Positions 51,961 to 59,934 of a stretch of DNA of 64,000 nt are shown here, piece by piece. The stretch comes from Streptomyces gelaticus. GTDB taxonomy: Bacteria; Actinomycetota; Actinomycetes; Streptomycetales; Streptomycetaceae. Every line of letters starts with the position of its first letter. Position 1 is the first letter of the stretch. The position numbers were made by a program, and so were the translations under genes. The DNA lies in the NCBI RefSeq assembly GCF_014649535.1, contig NZ_BMTF01000025.1, forward strand, positions 17,702-81,701, read 5' to 3'. The notes under the pieces were generated by a model, which made no database searches, was not told the DNA's origin, and saw only the letters and a list, made by a program, of their open reading frames with translations.

Positions 51961-53232
51961 ATGACCACCCCGACCACCGAGGGCTCCGCCGGGACGGGCG
52001 CGTACCGCGTGCTGGTCCTCAACTCCGGCTCCTCGTCGGTGAAGTACCAGCTGCTGGACATGAACGACCGCACCCGTCTCGCGGTGGGGCTGGTCGAGCG
52101 GATCGGCGAGGAGACCTCCCGGCTGGTGCACACCCCGCTGGTCGGCTCGGGCGCCGGGCGGCGCGAGCGCACCGGCCCGATCGCCGATCACAGGGCGGCG
52201 CTGAAGGCGGCGGAGGAGGAACTGGCGGCCGACGGGCTCGGCCTGGACTCCCCGCAGCTCGCGGCGATCGGCCACCGGGTGGTGCACGGCGGGCTGCGGT
52301 TCACCGAGCCCGTGGTGATCGACGACGAGGTGCTCAAGGAGATCGAGCGCCTGGTCCCGGTGGCCCCGCTGCACAATCCGGCGAACATCACCGGCATCCG
52401 CACCGCTCGGACGATGCGACCGGACCTTCCGCAGGTGGCGGTCTTCGACACGGCCTTCCACACGACGATGCCGGAGTACGCGGCGCGGTACGCGATCGAC
52501 ACGGAGACCGCCGACGCGCACCGCATCCGGCGCTACGGATTCCACGGCACCTCGCACGCGTACGTCTCCCGCAAGGCGGCCGAGCTGCTGGGGCGCACCC
52601 CCGAGGAGGTCAATGTCGTCGTGCTGCACCTGGGCAACGGCGCCTCGGCGTCGGCCGTGGCCGGTGGCCGGTGCGTGGAGACCTCGATGGGGCTGACACC
52701 TCTGGAGGGGCTGGTGATGGGCACCCGCTCCGGGGACGTCGATCCGGCCGTCACCTTCCACCTCATGCGGGTCGCGGGGATGTCGGCGGACGAGGTCGAC
52801 GCGCTGCTCAACAAGAAGAGCGGCCTGGTCGGCCTCTGCGGCGACAACGACATGCGGGAGATCCGGCGCCGGATCGACGAGGGCGACGAACGCGCGGCGC
52901 TGGCGTTCGACATCTATGTGCACCGGCTGAAGAAGTACATCGGCGCCTATTCGGCGGTCCTCGGCCGGGTGGATGCCGTGGTGTTCACGGCGGGGGTCGG
53001 GGAGAACTCGGCCCCGGTGCGGGAGGCTGCCGTCGCCGGTCTCGAAGAGCTCGGCCTGACGGTCGACGCGGACCTGAACGGCGTACGGTCCGACGAGCCC
53101 CGGCTGATCTCGCCGAGCGGCGCGCGGGTCGCGGTCGCCGTGGTGCCGACGGACGAGGAGCTGGAGATCGCCGTCCAGACCTTCGCGCTCGTCGGACAGG
53201 CCCGCGGCCCGGTCGGACAAGCCCACAACTGA
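51961..53232 (+). CDS. ackA: Acetate kinase
   Basis: A 423-aa acetate kinase: LVLNSGSSSVKYQLLDM at the start, AIGHRVVHGG, AVFDTAFHTTMP, RRYGFHGTSHAYVS, HLGNGASASAVAGGRCVETS and VFTAGVGENS. Makes acetate and ATP from acetyl phosphate, with Pta upstream. ATG 51961 follows a GGAGTG ribosome-binding site in the pta tail. Probably co-transcribed with pyk; the 74-base spacer may also carry a pyk promoter. Confidence 0.97.
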   Translation: MTTPTTEGSAGTGAYRVLVLNSGSSSVKYQLLDMNDRTRLAVGLVERIGEETSRLVHTPLVGSGAGRRERTGPIADHRAALKAAEEELAADGLGLDSPQLAAIGHRVVHGGLRFTEPVVIDDEVLKEIERLVPVAPLHNPANITGIRTARTMRPDLPQVAVFDTAFHTTMPEYAARYAIDTETADAHRIRRYGFHGTSHAYVSRKAAELLGRTPEEVNVVVLHLGNGASASAVAGGRCVETSMGLTPLEGLVMGTRSGDVDPAVTFHLMRVAGMSADEVDALLNKKSGLVGLCGDNDMREIRRRIDEGDERAALAFDIYVHRLKKYIGAYSAVLGRVDAVVFTAGVGENSAPVREAAVAGLEELGLTVDADLNGVRSDEPRLISPSGARVAVAVVPTDEELEIAVQTFALVGQARGPVGQAHN

Positions 53233-53306
53233 GCACCCCCGCGCCCCTTTGTACCTTCCACCAGACGGAATATTCCGTAGCGAAACAAACCGATAGGATC
53301 CGCCTC

Positions 53307-54737
53307 ATGCGCCGTTCCAAAATCGTCTGCACACTCGGTCCCGCCGTCGACTCCCACGAGCAGCTCGTCGCTCTGATCGAGGCCGGCATGAGCGTGGCCC
53401 GCTTCAACTTCAGTCACGGCAGCCACGAGGAGCACCAGGCTCGCTACGACCGGGTCCGCAGGGCCGCCGCCGAGACCGGCCGTGCGATCGGCGTGCTCGC
53501 CGACCTCCAGGGTCCGAAGATCCGCCTGGCCAAGTTCGCCGAGGGCCCGGTCGAGCTGGTCCGCGGGGACGAGTTCACGATCACCGCGGAGGAGGTCCCC
53601 GGTGACAAGTCGATCTGCGGCACGACCTACAAGGGCCTGCCCGGCGACGTCGTCAAGGGCGACCCGATCCTGATCAACGACGGCAACGTCGAGCTGAAGG
53701 TCGTCGCGGTCGAGGGCCCCCGGGTGAAGACCATCGTCATCGAGGGCGGTGTCATCTCCGACCACAAGGGCATCAACCTGCCCGGCGCGGCGGTCAACGT
53801 CCCGGCCCTGTCCGAGAAGGACGTCGACGATCTGCGGTTCGCCCTGCGGATGGGCTGCGACCTGGTCGCGCTCTCCTTCGTGCGGGACGCCAACGACATC
53901 AAGGACGTCCACAAGGTGATGGACGAGGAGGGCCGCCGGGTCCCCGTCATCGCCAAGGTCGAGAAGCCGCAGGCCGTCGAGCACATGGAGGGCGTCGTCA
54001 TGGCCTTCGACGGCGTGATGGTCGCCCGTGGCGACCTGGCCGTCGAGTACCCGCTGGAGAAGGTCCCGATGGTGCAGAAGCGCCTGGTGGAGCTCTGCCG
54101 GCGAAACGCCAAGCCGGTGATCGTGGCGACCCAGATGATGGAGTCGATGATCACCAACTCACGGCCGACGCGCGCCGAGGCGTCCGACGTCGCCAACGCG
54201 ATCCTGGACGGCGCGGACGCGGTCATGCTGTCGGCCGAGTCCAGCGTGGGCGCGTACCCGATCGAGACGGTCAAGACGATGTCGAAGATCGTCGTCGCCG
54301 CCGAGGAGGAGCTGCTCTCCAAGGGCCTGCAGCCGCTGGTGCCGGGCAAGAAGCCGCGCACCCAGGGCGGTTCGGTGGCCCGCGCGGCCTGCGAGATCGC
54401 GGACTTCCTGAACGGCAGGGCGCTGGTCGCCTTCACCAAGTCCGGTGACACGGCCCGCCGGCTCTCCCGCTACCGCGCGGCGCAGCCCATCCTGGCCTTC
54501 ACCACGGACGAGTCCACCCGCAATCAGCTCGCGCTGAGCTGGGGCGTCGAGGCCCACGTCGTGCCGCACGTGGACAACACCGACGCGATGGTCGACCTGG
54601 TCGACGGCGAACTGCTGAAGCTGGGCCGCTACAACGAGGGCGACACCATGGTCATCACGGCCGGCTCGCCCCCCGGCATCCCGGGCACCACCAACATGGT
54701 CCGGGTGCACCACGTCGGCGGCGGCGCGCGCGACTGA
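53307..54737 (+). CDS. pyk: Pyruvate kinase
   Basis: A 476-aa pyruvate kinase: RRSKIVCTLGPAVDSHEQL, RFNFSHGSHEEH, GDLAVEYPLEKVPMVQKRL and VATQMMESMITNSRPTRAE; C-terminal domain TKSGDTARRLSRYRAAQPIL. Transfers phosphate from PEP to ADP. AGGA lies before ATG 53307, and a TAGGAT -10-like hexamer ends 7 bases before it, so pyk could be expressed alone as well as from the pta-ackA promoter. Confidence 0.96.
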   Translation: MRRSKIVCTLGPAVDSHEQLVALIEAGMSVARFNFSHGSHEEHQARYDRVRRAAAETGRAIGVLADLQGPKIRLAKFAEGPVELVRGDEFTITAEEVPGDKSICGTTYKGLPGDVVKGDPILINDGNVELKVVAVEGPRVKTIVIEGGVISDHKGINLPGAAVNVPALSEKDVDDLRFALRMGCDLVALSFVRDANDIKDVHKVMDEEGRRVPVIAKVEKPQAVEHMEGVVMAFDGVMVARGDLAVEYPLEKVPMVQKRLVELCRRNAKPVIVATQMMESMITNSRPTRAEASDVANAILDGADAVMLSAESSVGAYPIETVKTMSKIVVAAEEELLSKGLQPLVPGKKPRTQGGSVARAACEIADFLNGRALVAFTKSGDTARRLSRYRAAQPILAFTTDESTRNQLALSWGVEAHVVPHVDNTDAMVDLVDGELLKLGRYNEGDTMVITAGSPPGIPGTTNMVRVHHVGGGARD

Positions 54738-54760
54738 CGCCTCCGGCACCCGCGCACACG

Positions 54761-54798
54761 ACTGCGGGCCGCACTCCCGAAGGAGTGCGGCCCGCAGT
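54761..54798. terminator. Bidirectional terminator, 17-bp stem
   Basis: Perfect 17-base arms (54761-54777 and 54782-54798) around a CGAA tetraloop, between the pyk stop and the convergent envelope operon. Confidence 0.9.
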
Positions 54799-54831
54799 GC
54801 TGTGCAGCTCCCGAACGGGTCGGTATCGGCC

Positions 54832-56097
54832 CTAGCTGTTGCCGCCGGTGAAGTAGTTGTGCAGCCCGGGGACCTTGAGCGTCCCGCCGAACTGCCCGGC
54901 CTGGGTCACCTTGACCTTGGTGAAGAAGGCGAAGGGGACGTTGAGCGGCGGCGGTGTCTGCGGGCTGAACGTCACCGGGATGAGGCCGAAGAGGTTGCCC
55001 TTCAGCTCCTCCGTGTACATCGTCACCGTGCCGTTGCGGATGGTGGACTTGGAACCCTTCCGCGCCTCGACATGGGCCGTCGTACCGGCCGGACCGACGG
55101 TCTTCTGGTGGAGATTGTCGATGTCGATGGAGCTCGCGGTGAACTTCAGCGCCTTCTTGACGGTGCCGTCGTACGTCTTCACCTCGACGATGCCCTTGTA
55201 GTCGAGCCCGCTGAGGGTGAGCATCGAGCTCTCCAGGATCCACGGGTCGTTCGGGAGCAGCGGGATGCCCGTCTCCAGATCGGCCGCGGCGAGCGCCTCG
55301 GGGTCGGCGGTCGGACACGGGAAGCGCTCCTTGGCGCCGTCCGGGATGTCCTCGTCCTTCTTGGCGTCGAGCCCCTTGGCGCTGTCGTCGAGCTCCTCGA
55401 CCGTCCTGCCGGCCTTGTCCGCGGCCTCGCGGATCGCGGCGGCGGTCTTGTCGGCCGTCTCCTTCGCGGTGTCCGCGGCCTTCTCGGCAGGCTTCTCGGC
55501 GGGCTTCTCTGCGGCGTCGGTCCCCGACGGCTTCGGGGTCTCGGTGCTCGCGCTCGGGGACGGGCTGGCCGTGGCCTTGTCCGGTCCGTCGAAGAGGTCC
55601 TTGAGCGCGTCGCCGACGCCCAGCGGGTCGAGCGGGTTCGTCGACTTCGTGGGAGTGGGCGAGGCGCTCGGCGCGTTGGCGGCGGGCACCTCGGCCGCGG
55701 CGGCCTTCGGCTTCGTCTCCGCCGTGTCGCCCGCAGACGGGGTCGCCGTGGGCTCCGGGGTCGCCGCGTCGCCCTTGTCACCGGAGTCGGTGGCGGACGG
55801 GGACGGGCTCGGCGACTTCGACGTGGACGGCGAGGGCTCCTCGCTCGGCTCGTCGGAGCGGGTCACACAGGGGCCGGGCGCGAAGGGGATGTCCGAACTG
55901 TCGTCGGCCAGCGCCAGCTTGGGGGTGAGCCCCATGCCCACGAAGACGGCCGTCGGCATCGCGGCGAGCGCGAACGCCTTGCCCGCGGGAATGTGCAGCT
56001 TCGTCAGCAGCGACTTCCTGGGAGCCGCGTGGCGCGGCCCGCTTCTCGTACCGAGGTTCTCCCCGGTCGAGTTCAGCTCCGTCTCGTCACCCCGCAC
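54832..56097 (-). CDS. Pro/Ser/Thr-rich exported protein of the DUF6230/6114 operon
   Basis: A 421-aa protein starting at GTG 56097 behind GGGAGG. A hydrophobic segment at about 40-64 (GKAFALAAMPTAVFVGMGLT) is a signal or anchor. Residues ~75-200 are a P/S/T-rich, low-complexity wall-spanning stretch (SPSTSKSPSPSPSATDSG), ~205-250 an AEKPAEK-type A/K/E repeat likely coiled, and ~280-421 a folded beta-rich domain (GLDYKGIVEVKTYDGTVKKA, NLFGLIPVTFSPQTPPPLNV). It overlaps DUF6114 by 11 bases. No function known. Confidence 0.75.
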   Translation of the reverse strand: MRGDETELNSTGENLGTRSGPRHAAPRKSLLTKLHIPAGKAFALAAMPTAVFVGMGLTPKLALADDSSDIPFAPGPCVTRSDEPSEEPSPSTSKSPSPSPSATDSGDKGDAATPEPTATPSAGDTAETKPKAAAAEVPAANAPSASPTPTKSTNPLDPLGVGDALKDLFDGPDKATASPSPSASTETPKPSGTDAAEKPAEKPAEKAADTAKETADKTAAAIREAADKAGRTVEELDDSAKGLDAKKDEDIPDGAKERFPCPTADPEALAAADLETGIPLLPNDPWILESSMLTLSGLDYKGIVEVKTYDGTVKKALKFTASSIDIDNLHQKTVGPAGTTAHVEARKGSKSTIRNGTVTMYTEELKGNLFGLIPVTFSPQTPPPLNVPFAFFTKVKVTQAGQFGGTLKVPGLHNYFTGGNS

Positions 56098-56659
56098 GAT
56101 GCCTCCCGCCGTCGACCTCAACTGTCGTGTCGTACTGCTCCGGCTGCTGGGGCACCGCTGCAGTGCTGTGGAACTCGGGTCCGGACTTCTGCGTCCCGGG
56201 GCCACTCTCTCCGGACTTCTCCCCCGCCGCGCCGACCGGCACGAGCTCGGGCTCGGACGCCGGTTCGCCCGGGGCCCAGGAGACGGAGAGCGCTCCGCCC
56301 AGCAGGGCGAACAGGAAGCCGATCAGGAATCCGCCGATGTTGGCGACCGGTATCGAGATCAGCGCCAGCAGGATCGCGGCGACGCCGGCGAACACTCTCA
56401 CGATGTGGTGGAACCACATGGTGAGGCCCAGCGTGATCAGCAGGATCCCGATGATCAGTGACCCCGCACCGGCGGTCGTGGACATCGCCAGCGTGACGTT
56501 GCCGAGGTGCATGTTGGCGTACGGGAAGTACGCGATGGGCAGACCACCCACCATGGTGAACAGGCCCGCCCAGAAAGGCCGGTTACCCCGCCAGGTGCGG
56601 AATCCCCGCCAGAAGACGCGGAGGTAGTGCTCGTTCTGCCCTGTGGACTCGGGGCTCAT
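56087..56659 (-). CDS. DUF6114 membrane protein
   Basis: A 190-aa protein with four hydrophobic helices (about 30-50, 54-74, 80-98 and 99-120: WAGLFTMVGGLPIAYFPYAN, IIGILLITLGLTMWFHHIV) and a soluble acidic C-terminal tail of ~65 residues. The N-terminus NEHYLRVFWRGFRTWRGNRPF is characteristic of the DUF6114 proteins that accompany DUF6230 in Streptomyces. Middle gene of the operon; a membrane anchor for the two exported partners is a reasonable inference. Confidence 0.85.
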   Translation of the reverse strand: MSPESTGQNEHYLRVFWRGFRTWRGNRPFWAGLFTMVGGLPIAYFPYANMHLGNVTLAMSTTAGAGSLIIGILLITLGLTMWFHHIVRVFAGVAAILLALISIPVANIGGFLIGFLFALLGGALSVSWAPGEPASEPELVPVGAAGEKSGESGPGTQKSGPEFHSTAAVPQQPEQYDTTVEVDGGRHRAG

Positions 56660-56753
56660 GGAAAACAGCTCCCTGGAACCGGTACTGCTGGAGAAGAGAA
56701 AGGGTGGGCAGCCGGAGGCCCGTCGAGGGCACCCCGGCCGCCCGGTCGAGCGC

Positions 56754-57407
56754 TTAGTAGCACTCCTTGACGCCCGACTTCAGCCGCAGGCTCAGGTCGC
56801 TGAGCTTGAAGGTGCCTGCGGTGGTCGCCCACGCCGTCTGCTTCACGCCGGTCAGCTTCGCCACCTCGGCGCGCTGCGCGAAACCGTTCGGGTTCGCCCG
56901 GGTCTTCGGCTGGATGCCGATCGAATCAGGGTTGTCCGGGTCCTTGAGGGAACCGGCGGCAACACCGATGTCGATGTTCGTGAACTCGGCGTCCGCGTCG
57001 AGCTCGGCGATATCCAGGTACAGATTGGTCGCCTCGACCGGCTTCTTCGGGTTCGTACCCGCGTGCAGCTGCAGCGTGACATTGCCGAGGCCGAACGGAA
57101 GGTTCGGAGTGACCACCGACTGGCACATGTTGGTGATCGTGGCGTCGCTGAAGCCCGACACGGCAACAGCGTGAGCCTCGTCCTTGCCCTCCAGGCTCTT
57201 ACCGGTGGCCACCGAGCCGTACTGCACGAAGTTGTGGCCGACGAGACTGTCCGTACGCACCTTGAAGCTCTGGCCGGACACGCTGAAGGACGCCGCGAGG
57301 GCACCCTGCGCGAGACCGACACCCACCGCCGCGGTCGCGACGACGCTCGGCACCATGACTAGAGCGAAACGCTTCCATCTGGTGCCGCCACGAACCTGGG
57401 AACTCAT
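56754..57407 (-). CDS. DUF6230 exported protein
   Basis: A 217-aa exported protein with a strong AAGGAGG ribosome-binding site before ATG 57407. Basic start (QVRGGTRWKRF), hydrophobic segment (about 14-38), then a beta-rich domain with a Cys near 96 (ITNMCQSVVTPNLPFGLGNV) and a C-terminal Cys (VKECY) that may pair. Streptomyces homologues are often labelled cholesterol esterase in databases without evidence; I see no esterase motif. First gene of the operon; the long 5' region carries the dyads listed. Confidence 0.85.
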   Translation of the reverse strand: MSSQVRGGTRWKRFALVMVPSVVATAAVGVGLAQGALAASFSVSGQSFKVRTDSLVGHNFVQYGSVATGKSLEGKDEAHAVAVSGFSDATITNMCQSVVTPNLPFGLGNVTLQLHAGTNPKKPVEATNLYLDIAELDADAEFTNIDIGVAAGSLKDPDNPDSIGIQPKTRANPNGFAQRAEVAKLTGVKQTAWATTAGTFKLSDLSLRLKSGVKECY

Positions 57408-57757
57408 AATTTTCCTCCTTCTCGGACGTACATCTCCGGTCCGGGCCTGGGCCCGTCCTGGGATGGGAGAAGTGCTACGTCCTCGGCAAGGAGAGCGCCT
57501 GTGGAGGGAGGCATGAACCGCGTCCGAATCACCGGCGATCACCCCCGAGCGACAACCACTGGCCACGCATGAGCGCAACCTGTTCGGACAGGCCCTGCCG
57601 GACGACAGGAACCCCCCTGCCCGGAGTCGGCGCCACTGTCGCCGGCCCACTCGGTGGGGACCCAACGGGGCCGCCGCACCGACTGGCAGCCGGGCTGGCG
57701 TTATTGGACCGAGCGTGGCCGATCGTGGTGCATTCCCGCCCTTGGCACAAGGGGGTT

Positions 57758-57775
57758 CGTTACTCACTAGTAACG
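57758..57775. promoter_or_regulatory. Operator-like dyad TTACT-N4-AGTAA
   Basis: Perfect dyad CGTTACT-CACT-AGTAACG. A second, TTACT-GCG-AGTAA, lies at 57890-57902. The size and architecture suit a dimeric TetR-type repressor; upstream of the DUF6230 operon. Confidence 0.6.
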
Positions 57776-57889
57776 GCCCGATAACCGATGCGCGACCGGC
57801 TGGTACCGCCCGGCCACACAGGGTGGTGCCGGACCGAAGGACGAAACGGAGGATCAGGTCGCCAATACGGACAGATCCCAGTGCGCGAT

Positions 57890-57902
57890 TTACTGCGAGT
57901 AA
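57890..57902. promoter_or_regulatory. Second TTACT...AGTAA dyad
   Basis: TTACT-GCG-AGTAA, 120 bases from the dyad at 57758 and with identical half-sites but one base less between them. Likely a second site for the same protein. Confidence 0.5.
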
Positions 57903-57905
57903 CAG

Positions 57906-57940
57906 GCCTCTGCTTTATCAAGATTTGGTAAAGCAGAGGC
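57906..57940. terminator. Hairpin with AT-rich loop
   Basis: Perfect 12-base arms (GCCTCTGCTTTA at 57906-57917, complement at 57929-57940) with an 11-base loop, immediately after the second TTACT dyad. Either a terminator or part of the operator region. Confidence 0.5.
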
Positions 57941-57965
57941 GCCTCTTATCGCCCGATCGCGAAAA

Positions 57966-57997
57966 CGGCCGCGGCACCCGGAAGGGCACCGCGGCCG
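57966..57997 (-). terminator. Terminator of the thioredoxin-TPR gene
   Basis: Arms of 14 bases with two mismatches (CGGCCGCGG paired with its complement at the base) and a GGAA loop, 9 bases past the minus-strand stop at 58007. Confidence 0.65.
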
Positions 57998-58006
57998 CTT
58001 GTCACA

Positions 58007-58978
58007 TCAGAACAAGACCCGCGCCAGCGCCGTACGCGCGGCGACGACCCGCGGGTCGTCGGGGCCGATCACCTCGAACAGCTCCAGCAGCCGCACCCGC
58101 GCGGCATCCCGGTCGTCGCCCAAGGTGCGGCGCACCGTCTCGACGAGCCGGCCGAAGGCGTCCTCGACATGGCCGCCGACCAGATCCAGATCGGCGGCGG
58201 CGAGCTGCGCCGCGACATCGGCCGGGTTCGCGGCGGCGTCCTCACGGACCCGCTGCGCGTCCATGTCCTTGACCCGGGAGAGGAGTTCGGCCTGGGCGAG
58301 GCCGAGCTTGGCCTCCGTGTTGGCCGGGTCGTCGGACAGGACGTTCTTGTACGCCTGGACGGCACCGGCGAAGTCATTGGCGTCCAGGGCCTGCACGGCC
58401 GCTTCGAGCAGGGCGTCGTACGGTCCCGCGGGCACCTCGGCCGGGACCCGGTCGGCCCCCTCGGCGTCCTGGTCGACCTCGATCCCGGTGAGTCCGAACC
58501 GCTCCTCACCGACCTGGATCAGCTGGTCCAGCGTCTGCCGGATCTGGGCCTCGGGGGCCGCGCCCTGGAAGAGCGGGAGGGCCTGCCCGGCGACGACGGC
58601 GAAGACCGCCGGGATGCCCTGGATGCCGAACTGCTGCATCAACATCTGGTTGGCGTCGACATCGACCTTGGCCAGCACGAAGCGGCCCTTGTACTCCAGG
58701 GCCAGGCGCTCCAGGAGCGGACCCAGCTGCTTGCACGGCTCGCACCACTCGGCCCAGAAGTCGATGACGACCGGGACCTCGGCGGAACGCTGCAGGACAT
58801 CGCTCTCGAAGCCCGCCTCATCGACATCGATCACCAGGGCGGAGGGCGGTACGGCGCCGCCGCCACCCTGCCGGGCGGCCTCGGCACGGGCCTGCTCCGC
58901 CTTCACCTTGGCCTCGCCGGCCGCCTTCACCGCGGCGAGGTCGACGACGCCGCTCATGGACATGTTCCTAGGCTGCAT
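58007..58978 (-). CDS. Thioredoxin-TPR protein (CnoX/YbbN family)
   Basis: A 323-aa protein: N-terminal helical tail, a thioredoxin domain (about 48-155) with W-C79-E-P-C82 and the cis-Pro in GIQGIPAVFAV, then a C-terminal TPR-like helical half (about 190-320) as in E. coli CnoX. The CxxC is intact, unlike YbbN of E. coli. It may hold client proteins and protect them during oxidative stress. GGAGG lies 8 bases before ATG 58978. Separate transcription unit, divergent from the TetR gene. Confidence 0.9.
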   Translation of the reverse strand: MQPRNMSMSGVVDLAAVKAAGEAKVKAEQARAEAARQGGGGAVPPSALVIDVDEAGFESDVLQRSAEVPVVIDFWAEWCEPCKQLGPLLERLALEYKGRFVLAKVDVDANQMLMQQFGIQGIPAVFAVVAGQALPLFQGAAPEAQIRQTLDQLIQVGEERFGLTGIEVDQDAEGADRVPAEVPAGPYDALLEAAVQALDANDFAGAVQAYKNVLSDDPANTEAKLGLAQAELLSRVKDMDAQRVREDAAANPADVAAQLAAADLDLVGGHVEDAFGRLVETVRRTLGDDRDAARVRLLELFEVIGPDDPRVVAARTALARVLF

Positions 58979-59177
58979 ACGTACATCCTCCCCCCTTGGC
59001 GCACCGATCCGGAAAGCGATACGGGAACCGCGCCCGTCCGCCGCCCCCGCCGGAGTGCGGGGTGCACGGACAGACACGGCCCGAGGGCCCCTGAAAGACC
59101 CGTTTCGGCGCCGGGTCCCCACCCGGTGCCTGTGGCTGTCAATCGGTTGCGGCGTCACGACGGCACGACCGTCGTCT

Positions 59178-59200
59178 TTACGCTACGACCCGTAGCGTAA
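59178..59200. promoter_or_regulatory. Dyad between thioredoxin-TPR and TetR genes
   Basis: Perfect arms TTACGCTAC (59178-59186) and GTAGCGTAA (59192-59200) around GACCC. It lies in the 317-base divergent region where a TetR repressor would bind to control itself and its neighbour. A weaker TTACT-GACC-GGTAT site at 59273-59286 overlaps the TetR -10 region. Confidence 0.65.
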
Positions 59201-59295
59201 CTGTCCGGCACCCTTCGCGCACAGGTGCGTCCGGTGATCTGTCTCACGGAGATCGGGACCGGTCCGTTCTACTTACTGACCGGTATGGTCACGGC

Positions 59296-59925
59296 ATGCT
59301 GAGCCGCAGCAACCCCAGAAACCTTCGAACGGGACGCCCGCGCAGTGCCGCGGCCGATGAAGCGATCCTGGAGGCGACCAGGGCCTCCCTGGTCGACCTC
59401 GGCTGGTCGAAGCTGACGATGAGCGACGTGGCGGCGCGGGCCGGGGTCGCCAAGACGACGCTGTACCGCCGGTGGGCGGGCAAGAACGAGCTGGTCGTGG
59501 ATGCCGTGGCGGTCCTCTTCGACGAGCTGGAGATGCCCGATCTGGGCAGTCTGTCGGCCGATGTGCAGGCAATGGTGCTGCAGTTCGCGGCATTGCTGGA
59601 ACGGCCGGAGACCCGGACGGCACTGATGGCGGTGGTCGCGGAGTCGACGCGCGACGAGGCGCTGCGGACCCGGATCCGCGACTCGATCGTGGACCGGCAG
59701 AAGCGGCTGGTACTCCAGGGGCGCCAACGGGCCCAGGAGCGCGGGGAGTTGCCCGTGGAGGCGGACGAGGAGGCGGCGTCGGCGACCGCCGATCTGATCT
59801 TCGACGTGATCGCCGGCGCGGTCGTGCACCGGACACTGGTGAGCGCCGAGCCCGTCGATGCCGACTGGGCCGGGCGCTTCACCGCGCTGCTGCTCGCGGG
59901 GCTGGAGGCGGCGGCCTCCACGTAA
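59296..59925 (+). CDS. TetR-family transcriptional regulator
   Basis: A 209-aa TetR protein. The HTH spans about 42-66 (MSDVAARAGVAKTTLYRRWA then GKNELV); the C-terminal ligand domain (TetR_C_11-like) contains FAALLERPETRTALMAVVAE. ATG 59296 lies 6 bases after TATGGT, a -10-like hexamer, hence perhaps leaderless. Convergent with icmA (9 bases between stops). Its ligand and targets are not known; nearby dyads are candidates. Confidence 0.9.
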   Translation: MLSRSNPRNLRTGRPRSAAADEAILEATRASLVDLGWSKLTMSDVAARAGVAKTTLYRRWAGKNELVVDAVAVLFDELEMPDLGSLSADVQAMVLQFAALLERPETRTALMAVVAESTRDEALRTRIRDSIVDRQKRLVLQGRQRAQERGELPVEADEEAASATADLIFDVIAGAVVHRTLVSAEPVDADWAGRFTALLLAGLEAAAST

Positions 59926-59934
59926 GCCCTGTCC

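Larger units (their letters stand above)
57408..58006. promoter_or_regulatory. 599-bp region with two TTACT dyads and tandem hairpins
   Basis: No gene. It holds the promoter of the DUF6230 operon, two dyads and two hairpins (listed next). The TetR gene at 59296 lies 1.3 kb to the right. Confidence 0.6.

Noticed and set aside
56754..57407. Calling the DUF6230 gene a cholesterol esterase
   Set aside because: No G-x-S-x-G or other hydrolase motif is present; the label appears to be a propagated annotation.
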